A stretch of 20,293 nucleotides of DNA from a virus, in IMG/VR virus record IMGVR_UViG_3300045952_000020, positions 1-20,293 of that record. One strand, 5' to 3'. Positions 1 to 7,970 of this stretch are shown piece after piece; within the stretch, counting starts at the first letter, position 1; each line of letters starts with the position of its first letter. The notes beneath the pieces are model-generated. The model made no database searches. It was not told where the DNA came from and saw only the letters and a list, made by a program, of their open reading frames with translations. The translations under genes were made by a program, and so were the position numbers.

Positions 1-1
1 C

Positions 2-1432
2 CATTTTACAGATTGCGAAAATTTTTGTTTCATCGGAGCAGAAGGTTTTGGCTCCAGATATGGTATATCCCCACATCAAGACGTGGCGTCTCCGCTTGGT
101 AATATTAGGCGGCTTTACAACTACGTCACTCCTACTGGTAATACTCTGCTTTCACTGGTTTGGGATGGCGTGGATGGTAAAATATATCATGTTGTTGATG
201 CTACTACTGTTTATCTTATTCTTACCATAGCTGGAATGGAAGATTTTGCATTCTGTCCATTTGGCGGCAGAGCATATATCTCTCCATTTAAGACATATAC
301 TTTTGGAACATTAGAACAAGAACGTGGAATGCAAAATGAGAATTTATATGTATATGCAGGTGATGGAACTGCTGCACGATTAGCCGGTGTAGAAACTCCT
401 ACAGGAAATGTTACGGCTGCTAATGGCGCAGCAGGTCATACAGACGCAGGAACACATTTATTCGGAGTTGTATTTGAATCAGCATCAGGGGCGCTATCAA
501 TTCCAGCGGCATTCGATGATTTTGCTACAACATCCACAAGCTCAGTATCGTTCACTACAGTTCCAGTGGGCATTTCGTCCGCTGTTGTGGCACGACATAT
601 TGTAGCTACAAAAGTAATTGCAGATTACGATGGTAATACTACAGGTTATGAATACTTTTTCATACCCGGTGCTACTATCAATGATAACATAACCACATCA
701 CTTGCTAATATTTCTTTCTATGATGCTGATTTATTAGAAAGTGCAGATTATTTATTTGATGGATTTGGTAATGATATACCTGCGGGATGTAGTTTATTCA
801 TGTATCATAAGCGTATGATTCTTACTACGCCATATGATAACATGAGTATAGCATATGCATCAGCAGTTGGAGAACCAGAATCATTTAATCAAGTAGATGG
901 ATTAATTGAAATTCCGCCTGATGGAAATCCAATTACCACAGGTGCAGAACTTCGAGATATTCTCTATTTGATGAAAGCAAATCGCACATATTCATTTGTG
1001 GATAATGACGATGTTCCCGCAACATGGCCTATTTCAATTGTTGACCAGGCTTACGGGGCACCAGTTCACGGTATCGGAACTGTTATTGATTCTGGTAGTG
1101 GTAATGTGGATTATCTTATTGTAGGTGCGCGCCGCGGAATCTGCATCTTCAATGGTAAATATGCGTTACCTGAACTTAGCTGGAAAATAGACCAATTTTG
1201 GTTAGCTCAAGATAAGACAGAATTTAGGCGAGTTCAAATTGTAAATAATGCAATTGACCAGGAAATTTACATTACGCTTCCTGATACTCGATTATTAATT
1301 GGGTCATATTCAGAGGGATTTGACCCTCAAAATATTCGATGGACAGTGTGGCGATTTGTAATTACAATTAATACGATTGCTCTAGTTAATGTGAATGAAC
1401 TAATTCTTGGTGCAGAGGAAAATAGAGCATGA
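2..1432 (+). CDS. Neck/tail stabilisation-type virion protein, 5'-truncated
   Basis: The reading frame is open from the window edge, so the gene starts upstream; the GTG at 83 is internal and not a credible start. About 476 residues are visible. The protein is rich in beta strands, aromatic residues and Gly, with no membrane segment. The segment GEPESFNQVDG followed by a short strand resembles the blade motif of P22 gp10-like packaged-DNA stabilisation proteins and related podoviral neck or tail proteins. In that family the protein closes the portal after DNA packaging and joins the head to the tail. I see the resemblance by eye only, so the exact family is inferred. The stop overlaps the next start (ATGA at 1429-1432), indicating translational coupling within the virion operon. 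It could also be another beta-propeller tail-tube or hub protein. Confidence 0.55.
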   Translation, partial: HFTDCENFCFIGAEGFGSRYGISPHQDVASPLGNIRRLYNYVTPTGNTLLSLVWDGVDGKIYHVVDATTVYLILTIAGMEDFAFCPFGGRAYISPFKTYTFGTLEQERGMQNENLYVYAGDGTAARLAGVETPTGNVTAANGAAGHTDAGTHLFGVVFESASGALSIPAAFDDFATTSTSSVSFTTVPVGISSAVVARHIVATKVIADYDGNTTGYEYFFIPGATINDNITTSLANISFYDADLLESADYLFDGFGNDIPAGCSLFMYHKRMILTTPYDNMSIAYASAVGEPESFNQVDGLIEIPPDGNPITTGAELRDILYLMKANRTYSFVDNDDVPATWPISIVDQAYGAPVHGIGTVIDSGSGNVDYLIVGARRGICIFNGKYALPELSWKIDQFWLAQDKTEFRRVQIVNNAIDQEIYITLPDTRLLIGSYSEGFDPQNIRWTVWRFVITINTIALVNVNELILGAEENRA

Positions 1433-1845
1433 GTCTCATCGTTCCAATAACAATTCAAACTGCTGTAATACAAGAAGTTCTTTCAGCAGATTTGAAATTA
1501 CGATTATACTCGAATAATTATTCTCCATCAGTAAACTCTGTAATTGGTTCATTTACAGAAGTTTCGGGTGGTGGATATGCGGCTGAAGATTTGCTTTCAG
1601 CCGATTGGGTTTACGGAACTGTTTCGCCAGTAGCTGCAACTCAAACAGTTAAAACTTTTGGATTTAGTGGAGCAACAGCATCACCATCAACTGTATATGG
1701 TTATTATGTAACTAATGTGGCTGGCTCAGTTCTTTATTGGGCTGAAGCATTTTCAACTACATACTTTCCATTTGAACCGTCGAATGGTGCTTATATTAGA
1801 ATTTTTCCACGGTTCGCAGTTTCTGGCGGAGCAGTAGGAAGTTAA
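1429..1845 (+). CDS. Small phage structural protein, tail module
   Basis: 138 residues, beta-rich, without a signal peptide or membrane span. It carries the pattern LRLYSNN, then FTEVSGGGYAAEDL, then VYGYYVTN and WAEAF, which I recognise from a small protein common in the tail regions of many phages and prophages. Its biochemical role is not established to my knowledge; a minor virion or decoration role fits the context. It starts inside the stop of the upstream neck-type gene (ATGA) and is followed one base later by the next gene, so it is coupled on both sides. I am confident that it is coding and of virion type, but not of the precise function. Confidence 0.6.
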   Translation: MSLIVPITIQTAVIQEVLSADLKLRLYSNNYSPSVNSVIGSFTEVSGGGYAAEDLLSADWVYGTVSPVAATQTVKTFGFSGATASPSTVYGYYVTNVAGSVLYWAEAFSTTYFPFEPSNGAYIRIFPRFAVSGGAVGS

Positions 1846-1846
1846 G

Positions 1847-2746
1847 ATGGGAACCTTTCGTATAAGTAATTTTACTGCTGATGCTATTAGATTACTTTGG
1901 GTAGACCATAATTTTGGTTGGGATATTGAACCGCCCAATGCACATACTCCTTTTTTAAGTTATCAACCTAGTAGTAGTCCACCTTCTCCGGCTGGGGGAG
2001 AAGTGCATGTTCGTTTAAGTGCTAATTATGCAAGTTTGTATTTAGATGGTTCTTCTACTCCAACTGCTTTAGAAGATTTACCAGAAGATTTTGGAATTGA
2101 TACGATTACTTATGAGCAAACTCCTCCTTGGTTAACGACGGGAGTGTTACCTGGAATTACACCTAATATGCCTCTATGTAATGAGCCGGGAACTCCGGTT
2201 CTTAGAGGTGGTGGTTCTCAGTATTATTGGACAATTGAACCAGTTGGATTAGATGAGTATCAACTTCCTAGTTCTGGTCTAGTTCAATCTAATATATTAT
2301 TAGCTGACCCTGAATTGGGAGTTGGATATCCACCAGTTTTTACTAAATGGAATGGATTTCTTCAATCATTACTTCAACAAGGCACGCTTAGAGTAGTTTT
2401 TTCTAGAATGCCCGTTGCATTTGGGGCATATGAATTATATACATTTGTAGATTTAATAAATAGTGTAAATGAAGAAGGCTACTTAAATGTTGGTGAACTT
2501 TGGGGAATAGAAGGAACTTACGGTAGTTATCCGCCGCCTCCGAATCCAACTGTTTATATGGGTGGTGGATTAGATTTTGGAAGCGCACCTATAATTCAGA
2601 TTCTCTCTGATGCATCTGGAATTTACACATTAACTGCTGGATTACATAGAGACGAACTTTGGCAGCGAAGCGGAACTACAGCTACAGTAGTTAGTTTTGA
2701 AATTCCTCAGCCGTTCTTTAAGACAGGTTATATTGGTGGTCGCTAA
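1847..2746 (+). CDS. Hypothetical virion-module protein (299 aa)
   Basis: I do not recognise a named family. The protein is Pro-, Gly- and Tyr-rich, with a proline stretch near residues 42-50 and another at 229-233. A Gly-rich segment follows (VYMGGGLDFG, residues 236-245), then a strand-turn pattern SGIYTLTAGLHRDEL (257-271) and the C-terminal ending PFFKTGYIGGR. The composition suggests a beta-structured virion component rather than an enzyme. The start ATG is one base after the upstream stop, with GGAAG as ribosome binding site. Its own stop overlaps the next start (TAATG at 2744-2748), so it appears to be made together with the following 94-residue protein and may be its partner. Confidence 0.5.
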   Translation: MGTFRISNFTADAIRLLWVDHNFGWDIEPPNAHTPFLSYQPSSSPPSPAGGEVHVRLSANYASLYLDGSSTPTALEDLPEDFGIDTITYEQTPPWLTTGVLPGITPNMPLCNEPGTPVLRGGGSQYYWTIEPVGLDEYQLPSSGLVQSNILLADPELGVGYPPVFTKWNGFLQSLLQQGTLRVVFSRMPVAFGAYELYTFVDLINSVNEEGYLNVGELWGIEGTYGSYPPPPNPTVYMGGGLDFGSAPIIQILSDASGIYTLTAGLHRDELWQRSGTTATVVSFEIPQPFFKTGYIGGR

Positions 2747-3030
2747 TGGCTACTGGTTATGCAGTTGAACAACATCTCGTTTCGATAAGATTACGAATGC
2801 AGGGAAGCGGGGAATTTCATGCGCGTCTTGCAGCATTAGAAGATGACCCTGAACAAGATTTAGTTGATTCTACATTAGCTGTTGGAGCTAATCGACCAGT
2901 TAGTTTATTATCAAATATTCGCGCAATGCGAATTCAATTTCATGGTTCAATTGATGGAATTGATGAACATTTTGAGATTAAGAATATTTTATTTTATGCT
3001 AAACCAATTGCAAGTGGATACCCGCAATAA
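2746..3030 (+). CDS. Hypothetical small virion-module protein (94 aa)
   Basis: 94 residues, beginning MATGYAVEQHLVSIRLR. It includes LAALEDDPEQDLV (29-41) and a C-terminal segment around IDEHFEIKNILFYAKP. No cysteine, signal peptide or membrane helix is present. The pattern suggests a compact beta-sandwich-like structural protein, but I cannot assign a family with certainty. It is coupled at both ends by TAATG overlaps (2744-2748 and 3028-3032), directly between a 299-residue virion-type protein and the repeat-bearing fibre. A role as adaptor or small tail component is an inference from position only. Confidence 0.5.
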   Translation: MATGYAVEQHLVSIRLRMQGSGEFHARLAALEDDPEQDLVDSTLAVGANRPVSLLSNIRAMRIQFHGSIDGIDEHFEIKNILFYAKPIASGYPQ

Positions 3031-4694
3031 TGTCTTTTCCGCAGTTAGACCGATTAAAACAGCAGTTAATGACCTCTGGAATTCAGCAGAGGGATAATGC
3101 TACATGGCAAGTAATTAATCAACTAATTGATATTTTAAGAGGAAGTAATCTCGCAATCTTAGAAGTTCAAGATGAAATTTCTGGTGGTGGAACTGGCGGA
3201 GCAGGAATAACTCAATTAACAGGAGATGTTACTGCGGGTCCGGGTAGTGGTAGCCAAGTAGCAACAATTGCACCATTAGCCGTAACAACAGGTAAAATTG
3301 CAGACCTCGCGGTAACTACTGGCAAACTTGCTGACGATGCAGTTACAGAGGCTAAATTAGCTGATGATGCTGTTTCAACGGATAAGATTGTCGATGCTGC
3401 GGTTACTTACGAGAAGATACAGCAAATCTCGCAAACGTCGGTATTACTTGGAAATGGCGATATATCTGCGCCAGCTACGGTTCAAGAAATCGGACTTGGA
3501 GAAAATCTTTCGATTACTGACGGAACGTTACAAGTAGAATTAGATACAGAGGAAAGCGGTGGGGGAACTGGATTAGGTCATAGAGTGTTATCAGGAGTTC
3601 ATTTTGATAGTTTACCAGCGGAACCAATTCTTGGTGATTTAATTTACGCGGGTCCGGGCGGAGATTTTGAAGGTAGTTATGTTAATGGTGTTCTTTTAAG
3701 TCCTATCATTGAAGATTTTGAAGGTATTCGTGCGGGATACATGTTAGGATTTAATGGTGAAGCATTACCAACTGGAAATGTTGTTTGGGGCGCGCCACCA
3801 CCGTTAGAATATATTGATAATGAATTACCTGAAACATGGTTAACTTGGAATATTATTGATGGATTTGCACAAACTACAATAATTGAAGATTTTGAAGGTG
3901 TTCGTGCTGGTTACATGGGTGGACAACCAGGTATTAATCTTCCATATATCGTTCCAAGAAGTGGTGGTTATTCTGGATATCCAGTTTTAATGATTCCAGC
4001 ACCGGATTTAGCAAATCCATTAAATAGTCCACTATGGCAAAGATTAGCAATATCTGAAACAGAAGGGCAAATATTACAGAAAAATGAAGATGGAATGCCA
4101 GAATGGACAGAAAATTTAGAATTAGCTGGTGACGCGCAAATTGATGGTGACGTAAATATTGATGGTGATTTAGATGTTCAGGGAGATTTAGATGCTCTTA
4201 ATGCTAGTGTAACTGTTCAGAATTTAACTGCATTAGGTGCTATTTCTGCACCACAAATTAATGGTCATACTCTTGGTGTTTGGGCAGATGTAACATTTGA
4301 TGCGGCTAATTTTACAGCAAATGGTGGAACTACCCCAACATGGACTTTAACATCTCCAGACCAAGTTCAATTTAGATATTGCTATATTGGTGCTGGAACA
4401 ATGGTAGTGCAAGTTTATCTTGCAACTACTACAGTAGCATCAGTAGCAGGAGCAGTAACTGAATTAAGAATTAAAATTCCCGAAAGTCAGGTTTGTGTAG
4501 GAACTGCAAGTGCTCAATTAGTTGGTGCCCAAGAAAATGGTGCTGCTGTATTTGATATTTACGCATCATGTGACCCGGCTACGAGCACAACAAATATTTT
4601 GATTAAGACATTTCCAGTTGGAGCAGGACGCGCATTCGACCAGACTGCTAACGCAAGTTATTTTGGATTCACAATTATCATTAGGATTGCATAA
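3030..4694 (+). CDS. Tail fibre / receptor-binding type protein with two repeat blocks
   Basis: 554 residues. The N-terminal 45 residues are helical and may anchor to the virion. A Gly-rich link leads to ITQLTGDVTAGPGSGS (60-75), a segment I associate with phage fibres. Five decapeptide repeats follow at 83-132, of the type AVTTGKLADD, which in fibres form trimeric shafts. Two copies of IIEDFEG[IV]RAGYM sit at about 226-238 and 284-296. A six-residue repeat block at 368-388 (IDGDVN, IDGDLD, VQGDLD) looks like a beta-helical shaft. The C-terminal 130 residues form a beta-rich, Ala/Thr-rich domain, probably the tip. Coupled by TAATG to its neighbours. The role in host recognition is inferred from architecture and position. 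Confidence 0.7.
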   Translation: MSFPQLDRLKQQLMTSGIQQRDNATWQVINQLIDILRGSNLAILEVQDEISGGGTGGAGITQLTGDVTAGPGSGSQVATIAPLAVTTGKIADLAVTTGKLADDAVTEAKLADDAVSTDKIVDAAVTYEKIQQISQTSVLLGNGDISAPATVQEIGLGENLSITDGTLQVELDTEESGGGTGLGHRVLSGVHFDSLPAEPILGDLIYAGPGGDFEGSYVNGVLLSPIIEDFEGIRAGYMLGFNGEALPTGNVVWGAPPPLEYIDNELPETWLTWNIIDGFAQTTIIEDFEGVRAGYMGGQPGINLPYIVPRSGGYSGYPVLMIPAPDLANPLNSPLWQRLAISETEGQILQKNEDGMPEWTENLELAGDAQIDGDVNIDGDLDVQGDLDALNASVTVQNLTALGAISAPQINGHTLGVWADVTFDAANFTANGGTTPTWTLTSPDQVQFRYCYIGAGTMVVQVYLATTTVASVAGAVTELRIKIPESQVCVGTASAQLVGAQENGAAVFDIYASCDPATSTTNILIKTFPVGAGRAFDQTANASYFGFTIIIRIA

Positions 4695-5578
4695 TGGCTT
4701 CTTTTACAGCTTCCCCATCTAATTGGACAAATTCAAGTGATGCTAACTTCCGTGCATGGGGAAGTTATATTGCTGCTAGATTTCTTGCAGTAGGTCTAGT
4801 TCAAACTGCTGATACTGGTCAAATTAACTGGGCTACTGTAACTGCCCCTGCTGGTGCTAGCACAAATCAGGGTTATGAAATTTGGCGATTTGCAGATGCT
4901 TTACAATCCACAGCACCTGTATATTTTAAAGTATTTTACGGGTCTGAAGCAAGTTCTGCAAACAATCCAAGAATGCAGTTTATTTTTGGAACAGGCAGCG
5001 ATGGTGCTGGTAATTTAAGCGGCACTCTTTCTACTACAATGTCTGTTGGTGCTTCTGCTAGTGCTGGTGCTGGCAGTATATTTGGTTCTGGCAGCACAAA
5101 TAGATTCGTTTTGAGCACATTATATGTTACTGCTTCTGCATTCTGGTTTATGTTTGAAAGAACTAGAGATGCTAATGGAGATGTAACATCAGAAGGTGTT
5201 TGGTTTGCTGGAAAACCAAATATTAACTCTGGAAGTTGTGGAGTTGGATTTTGGAATCGTTCAACTGGAATGGTTGGACCAGCATGGGCTGTTAACAATA
5301 CAGTTTGTGCAATGTTTCCTGATACTACAGGAATCACTGGCACACAAACTATTGTATCACCAATTTTTCCGGAAAAGGGAATCTTTGGAAATCCAATTTT
5401 AAGTGCAGTAGGATATCTAACTAGCGATATTGCGGCTGCAAGCACACCTACAATTTATATGTATGGACAACCACATACATATTATTGTGTAACTGGAACT
5501 GCTGGAATTGTAATAGCAAATTGGCGCGGTCCTTCTCCGGGTTCTACTGGTGAAGCAATGGCGATTCTTTACGAATAG
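4694..5578 (+). CDS. Tail-module structural protein (294 aa)
   Basis: 294 residues, with a characteristic N-terminus MASFTASPSNWTNSSDANF, then GLVQTADTGQINW and NQGYEIWRFADALQSTAPV. I recognise this pattern from tail or virion-associated proteins of many uncultured phages. The composition is rich in Ser, Gly, Ala and Thr with many aromatic residues, consistent with a beta-structured surface or baseplate protein. No enzymatic motif is seen. It begins in the TAATG overlap with the fibre gene and ends ten bases before the glycoside-hydrolase-like gene. It could be a second fibre tip, a fibre chaperone or a baseplate component; I cannot choose between these. Confidence 0.6.
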   Translation: MASFTASPSNWTNSSDANFRAWGSYIAARFLAVGLVQTADTGQINWATVTAPAGASTNQGYEIWRFADALQSTAPVYFKVFYGSEASSANNPRMQFIFGTGSDGAGNLSGTLSTTMSVGASASAGAGSIFGSGSTNRFVLSTLYVTASAFWFMFERTRDANGDVTSEGVWFAGKPNINSGSCGVGFWNRSTGMVGPAWAVNNTVCAMFPDTTGITGTQTIVSPIFPEKGIFGNPILSAVGYLTSDIAAASTPTIYMYGQPHTYYCVTGTAGIVIANWRGPSPGSTGEAMAILYE

Positions 5579-5587
5579 GAGAGAACA

Positions 5588-7060
5588 ATGGATTATCCCT
5601 ATCCTGATGAACATACATTTTGGAAAGAATATCAACAGGCTGTAAAGGGTTGTTATAATGAGGCAGGAAGACAATTTCCTGACCCAAATGACCCCGATGC
5701 ATACATGTGGTTCTCGCGTTGCGGATATGATTCCCGCACAATGCCAGCTAATCAAGCAGCAGAAAAACATATCAAAGGATTACGAGAAGCATTAGGAATA
5801 TCTCCTATTCCTGAACCAGAACCAGAGCCGGAACCAGAACCGGGAGAAAAAGTAGTTAGACCTATTCAGGGTTATGTAAGAACTGAAGGCGGAAAATGGA
5901 GAGATGATTCTGGATTTCGTTCATTCCGAATCATGTCTTGGTTTCCTGCTTTAAGATGTTATCGAGATAATCCAACAGAAGTTAAGAAAGAGCTTGATAA
6001 CATTGCCTTGTATTGGCAAGGAATTCGAGTATTTTGGAATCTCGGTGTAGATTGGTGGGCAGGTTACGAAATCAACCCAAAAATGGGTGGTTTCGATATG
6101 TCATTTGTTGAATTTTTAAAGGAATGCCAAAAAAGAGGACTTCGTGTTTCTTTAACTTCGGGGGATATGCAAGTTCTTCAGCCGTCTGGTAGTGAAGATG
6201 CATGGCATGAACATATTGCAACTCTTGCTAAGACTGTTGACCAGATTACTGCATCATGGCATGGTGTTTGGAATGAAGGTTGGCAAAATACTACAAGAGA
6301 AAGAGCTAATATTGAAACTGCACGAAGAATCGCACAGAAAAGAATAGCTATTTATCCTTGGGGCGCGCACGGATTAACAGACCCCGCAGGATTTGATGAT
6401 AATGGCGACCCTGAAGACCCGCAAACATTAGCTACATGGTCACAACCACCAGCTAATTTTACTTTAGTTCATGGAACTAGAGTATTTCCTGATTCAATCC
6501 GGCGTGCATTTAATTTAATGTATGAAGGAACTTTCTTAGTTAATCAGGATGAGCCTGTAGGTCCGGGACCAGATGTATATCAGAGAGATGATGACCCGAG
6601 ACATCTTTTTGGTCTATATTGTATGCATGTAATCACTGGTCAAATGACTACATATTTTAGTGGTCATGGACTTAAATCTTGGAAACAGTCAGGAGATTTC
6701 TATAAGGATTGGGGATTCAAGGAACTGCCAATTTTATGGCAGCAAATGCAAATTCCTGAAGATATTTCTACATGGACAAAGAAGCCGGGACATCATGGAG
6801 ATGCGGCTATTTATCCAAGGGTATTTTCAAATAATGGTAGCGGTCCTGATAGATGTGACGGCTCACAAAATAGTAATTCAGCATGGGTTGTAGTATCAGG
6901 GGGCAGAGGAACTTGGGAAATGATTTCTCGTAGGAATGCTCATATTAAAGTATGGGCACACGATGGAATCAAATGGGAAGGTGATGTATCTGCTGGTCAA
7001 ATGTTCTATACAGCAGATGCAGCTTCAACGAAAGCATTAGTATTCAATTCACAGGCTTAG
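5588..7060 (+). CDS. Virion-associated glycoside-hydrolase-like protein with Pro-Glu linker
   Basis: 490 residues in two parts. The N-terminal domain (1-72) is Trp/Tyr-rich and may attach to the virion. It is followed by a PE repeat linker (75-86). The larger C-terminal part looks like a clan-A TIM barrel: an early strand ending IRVFWNLGVDWW (146-157), then GVWNEGW with E230 as candidate acid/base, and NQDEP with E322 as candidate nucleophile. Spacing of about 92 residues between the glutamates is reasonable for this fold. A beta-rich tail (about 405-490) could be a small C-terminal sheet domain. Its place in the tail gene block suggests a depolymerase acting on capsule, exopolysaccharide or wall glycan during entry. 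The ribosome binding site GGAGAG lies 6 bases before ATG. Substrate and activity are inferred. Confidence 0.6.
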   Translation: MDYPYPDEHTFWKEYQQAVKGCYNEAGRQFPDPNDPDAYMWFSRCGYDSRTMPANQAAEKHIKGLREALGISPIPEPEPEPEPEPGEKVVRPIQGYVRTEGGKWRDDSGFRSFRIMSWFPALRCYRDNPTEVKKELDNIALYWQGIRVFWNLGVDWWAGYEINPKMGGFDMSFVEFLKECQKRGLRVSLTSGDMQVLQPSGSEDAWHEHIATLAKTVDQITASWHGVWNEGWQNTTRERANIETARRIAQKRIAIYPWGAHGLTDPAGFDDNGDPEDPQTLATWSQPPANFTLVHGTRVFPDSIRRAFNLMYEGTFLVNQDEPVGPGPDVYQRDDDPRHLFGLYCMHVITGQMTTYFSGHGLKSWKQSGDFYKDWGFKELPILWQQMQIPEDISTWTKKPGHHGDAAIYPRVFSNNGSGPDRCDGSQNSNSAWVVVSGGRGTWEMISRRNAHIKVWAHDGIKWEGDVSAGQMFYTADAASTKALVFNSQA

Positions 7061-7072
7061 TGGAGAATTAAG

Positions 7073-7969
7073 ATGCCTCTGGGATATGGCGGAAGAAATA
7101 CAGGATTCAATGGTGGTCGTCAAATGACAGGTTGGGGACCAGATGGCCCTATTTATGGTCAACCTCCGCCTGAATATACACCAGAAGCTGCATTTCCTAG
7201 AGCTATTGAGCAGCAGGCCGGTGATTACGATAGTATTATGTCAGGTTATAGAAACCTGCTTAATACACAAGACCCAGACTATGGCGATTTAATGAATCGC
7301 TATAGAATGCAGTTAAATCAAAATCAACAACCAGCACGCGCTACTTATGCTGAAACTCCACAGTTTCATGAGGCATTTGGTAGTGCTCGTGAACTAGCTA
7401 GAACTGGTGGAATATCTGATGCTGAAGAAGCATCAATGCGTTCGCGCGGCGTATCACCAATTCGCGCAGCATATCAACTTGCTCAATCAAATATGAATCG
7501 CCAAGCTAGATTAGGTGGTGGTTCTGCTGGATATAATGCTGCTATATCTCGAATGGCTAGACAGCAAAGTCAGAGTATGGCAGATGCAATGGAAAATGTT
7601 AATGCAGGAATTGCAGAAACTAGACAGCGAGGAAGGATAGCTGGAACAGGAAATATGACCACGATGGGTGAAGGTAGTTCTAGTAGACGTAATGAAGTAG
7701 AAATTGCTAATGCTAACAATGCTAGTCGATGGGGGGAATCTCAAGCCTCATTATTAAGTGGCATGGGCAATTTAATGCAAATGAATGCTAATCGTAGAGC
7801 ACAAGCATTACAAGGAATGACTTCACTCTACGGAACTACACCTGCACTAGTAAATACATTTGGAAATCAAGTTCAAAATGCTCAGCAAATGGCGGCAAAT
7901 AATCCTAGAACTACTAGGAGAATGGGTGCCGGTGTAGCTATGATGCCCCGTGGTGGAGTAGGATACTAA
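7073..7969 (+). CDS. Internal/ejection-type virion protein (298 aa)
   Basis: 298 residues with a Gly/Pro-rich start (1-40). A long Ala-, Gln-, Asn-, Met- and Arg-rich region of probable helices follows (about 95-275), ending in a short basic Gly tail. No catalytic motif is seen. The composition matches internal virion or DNA-ejection proteins of podovirus-like phages, which lie just before large late proteins. It is preceded by GGAG 11 bases before ATG (gtGGAGaattaagATG) and is followed after one base by the next gene of similar composition. The function is inferred from composition and context; a head scaffold role is less likely because capsid genes are not nearby. Confidence 0.5.
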   Translation: MPLGYGGRNTGFNGGRQMTGWGPDGPIYGQPPPEYTPEAAFPRAIEQQAGDYDSIMSGYRNLLNTQDPDYGDLMNRYRMQLNQNQQPARATYAETPQFHEAFGSARELARTGGISDAEEASMRSRGVSPIRAAYQLAQSNMNRQARLGGGSAGYNAAISRMARQQSQSMADAMENVNAGIAETRQRGRIAGTGNMTTMGEGSSSRRNEVEIANANNASRWGESQASLLSGMGNLMQMNANRRAQALQGMTSLYGTTPALVNTFGNQVQNAQQMAANNPRTTRRMGAGVAMMPRGGVGY

Positions 7970-7970
7970 G

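Noticed and set aside
83-85. GTG at 83 as start of the first gene
   Set aside because: The frame is open to the window edge and the upstream residues continue the same composition, so the gene is truncated rather than starting here.
4936-5445. 169-residue open frame on the - strand
   Set aside because: It lies entirely antisense to the well-supported 294-residue tail-module gene; no ribosome binding site or recognisable motif. Most likely a by-product of codon bias.
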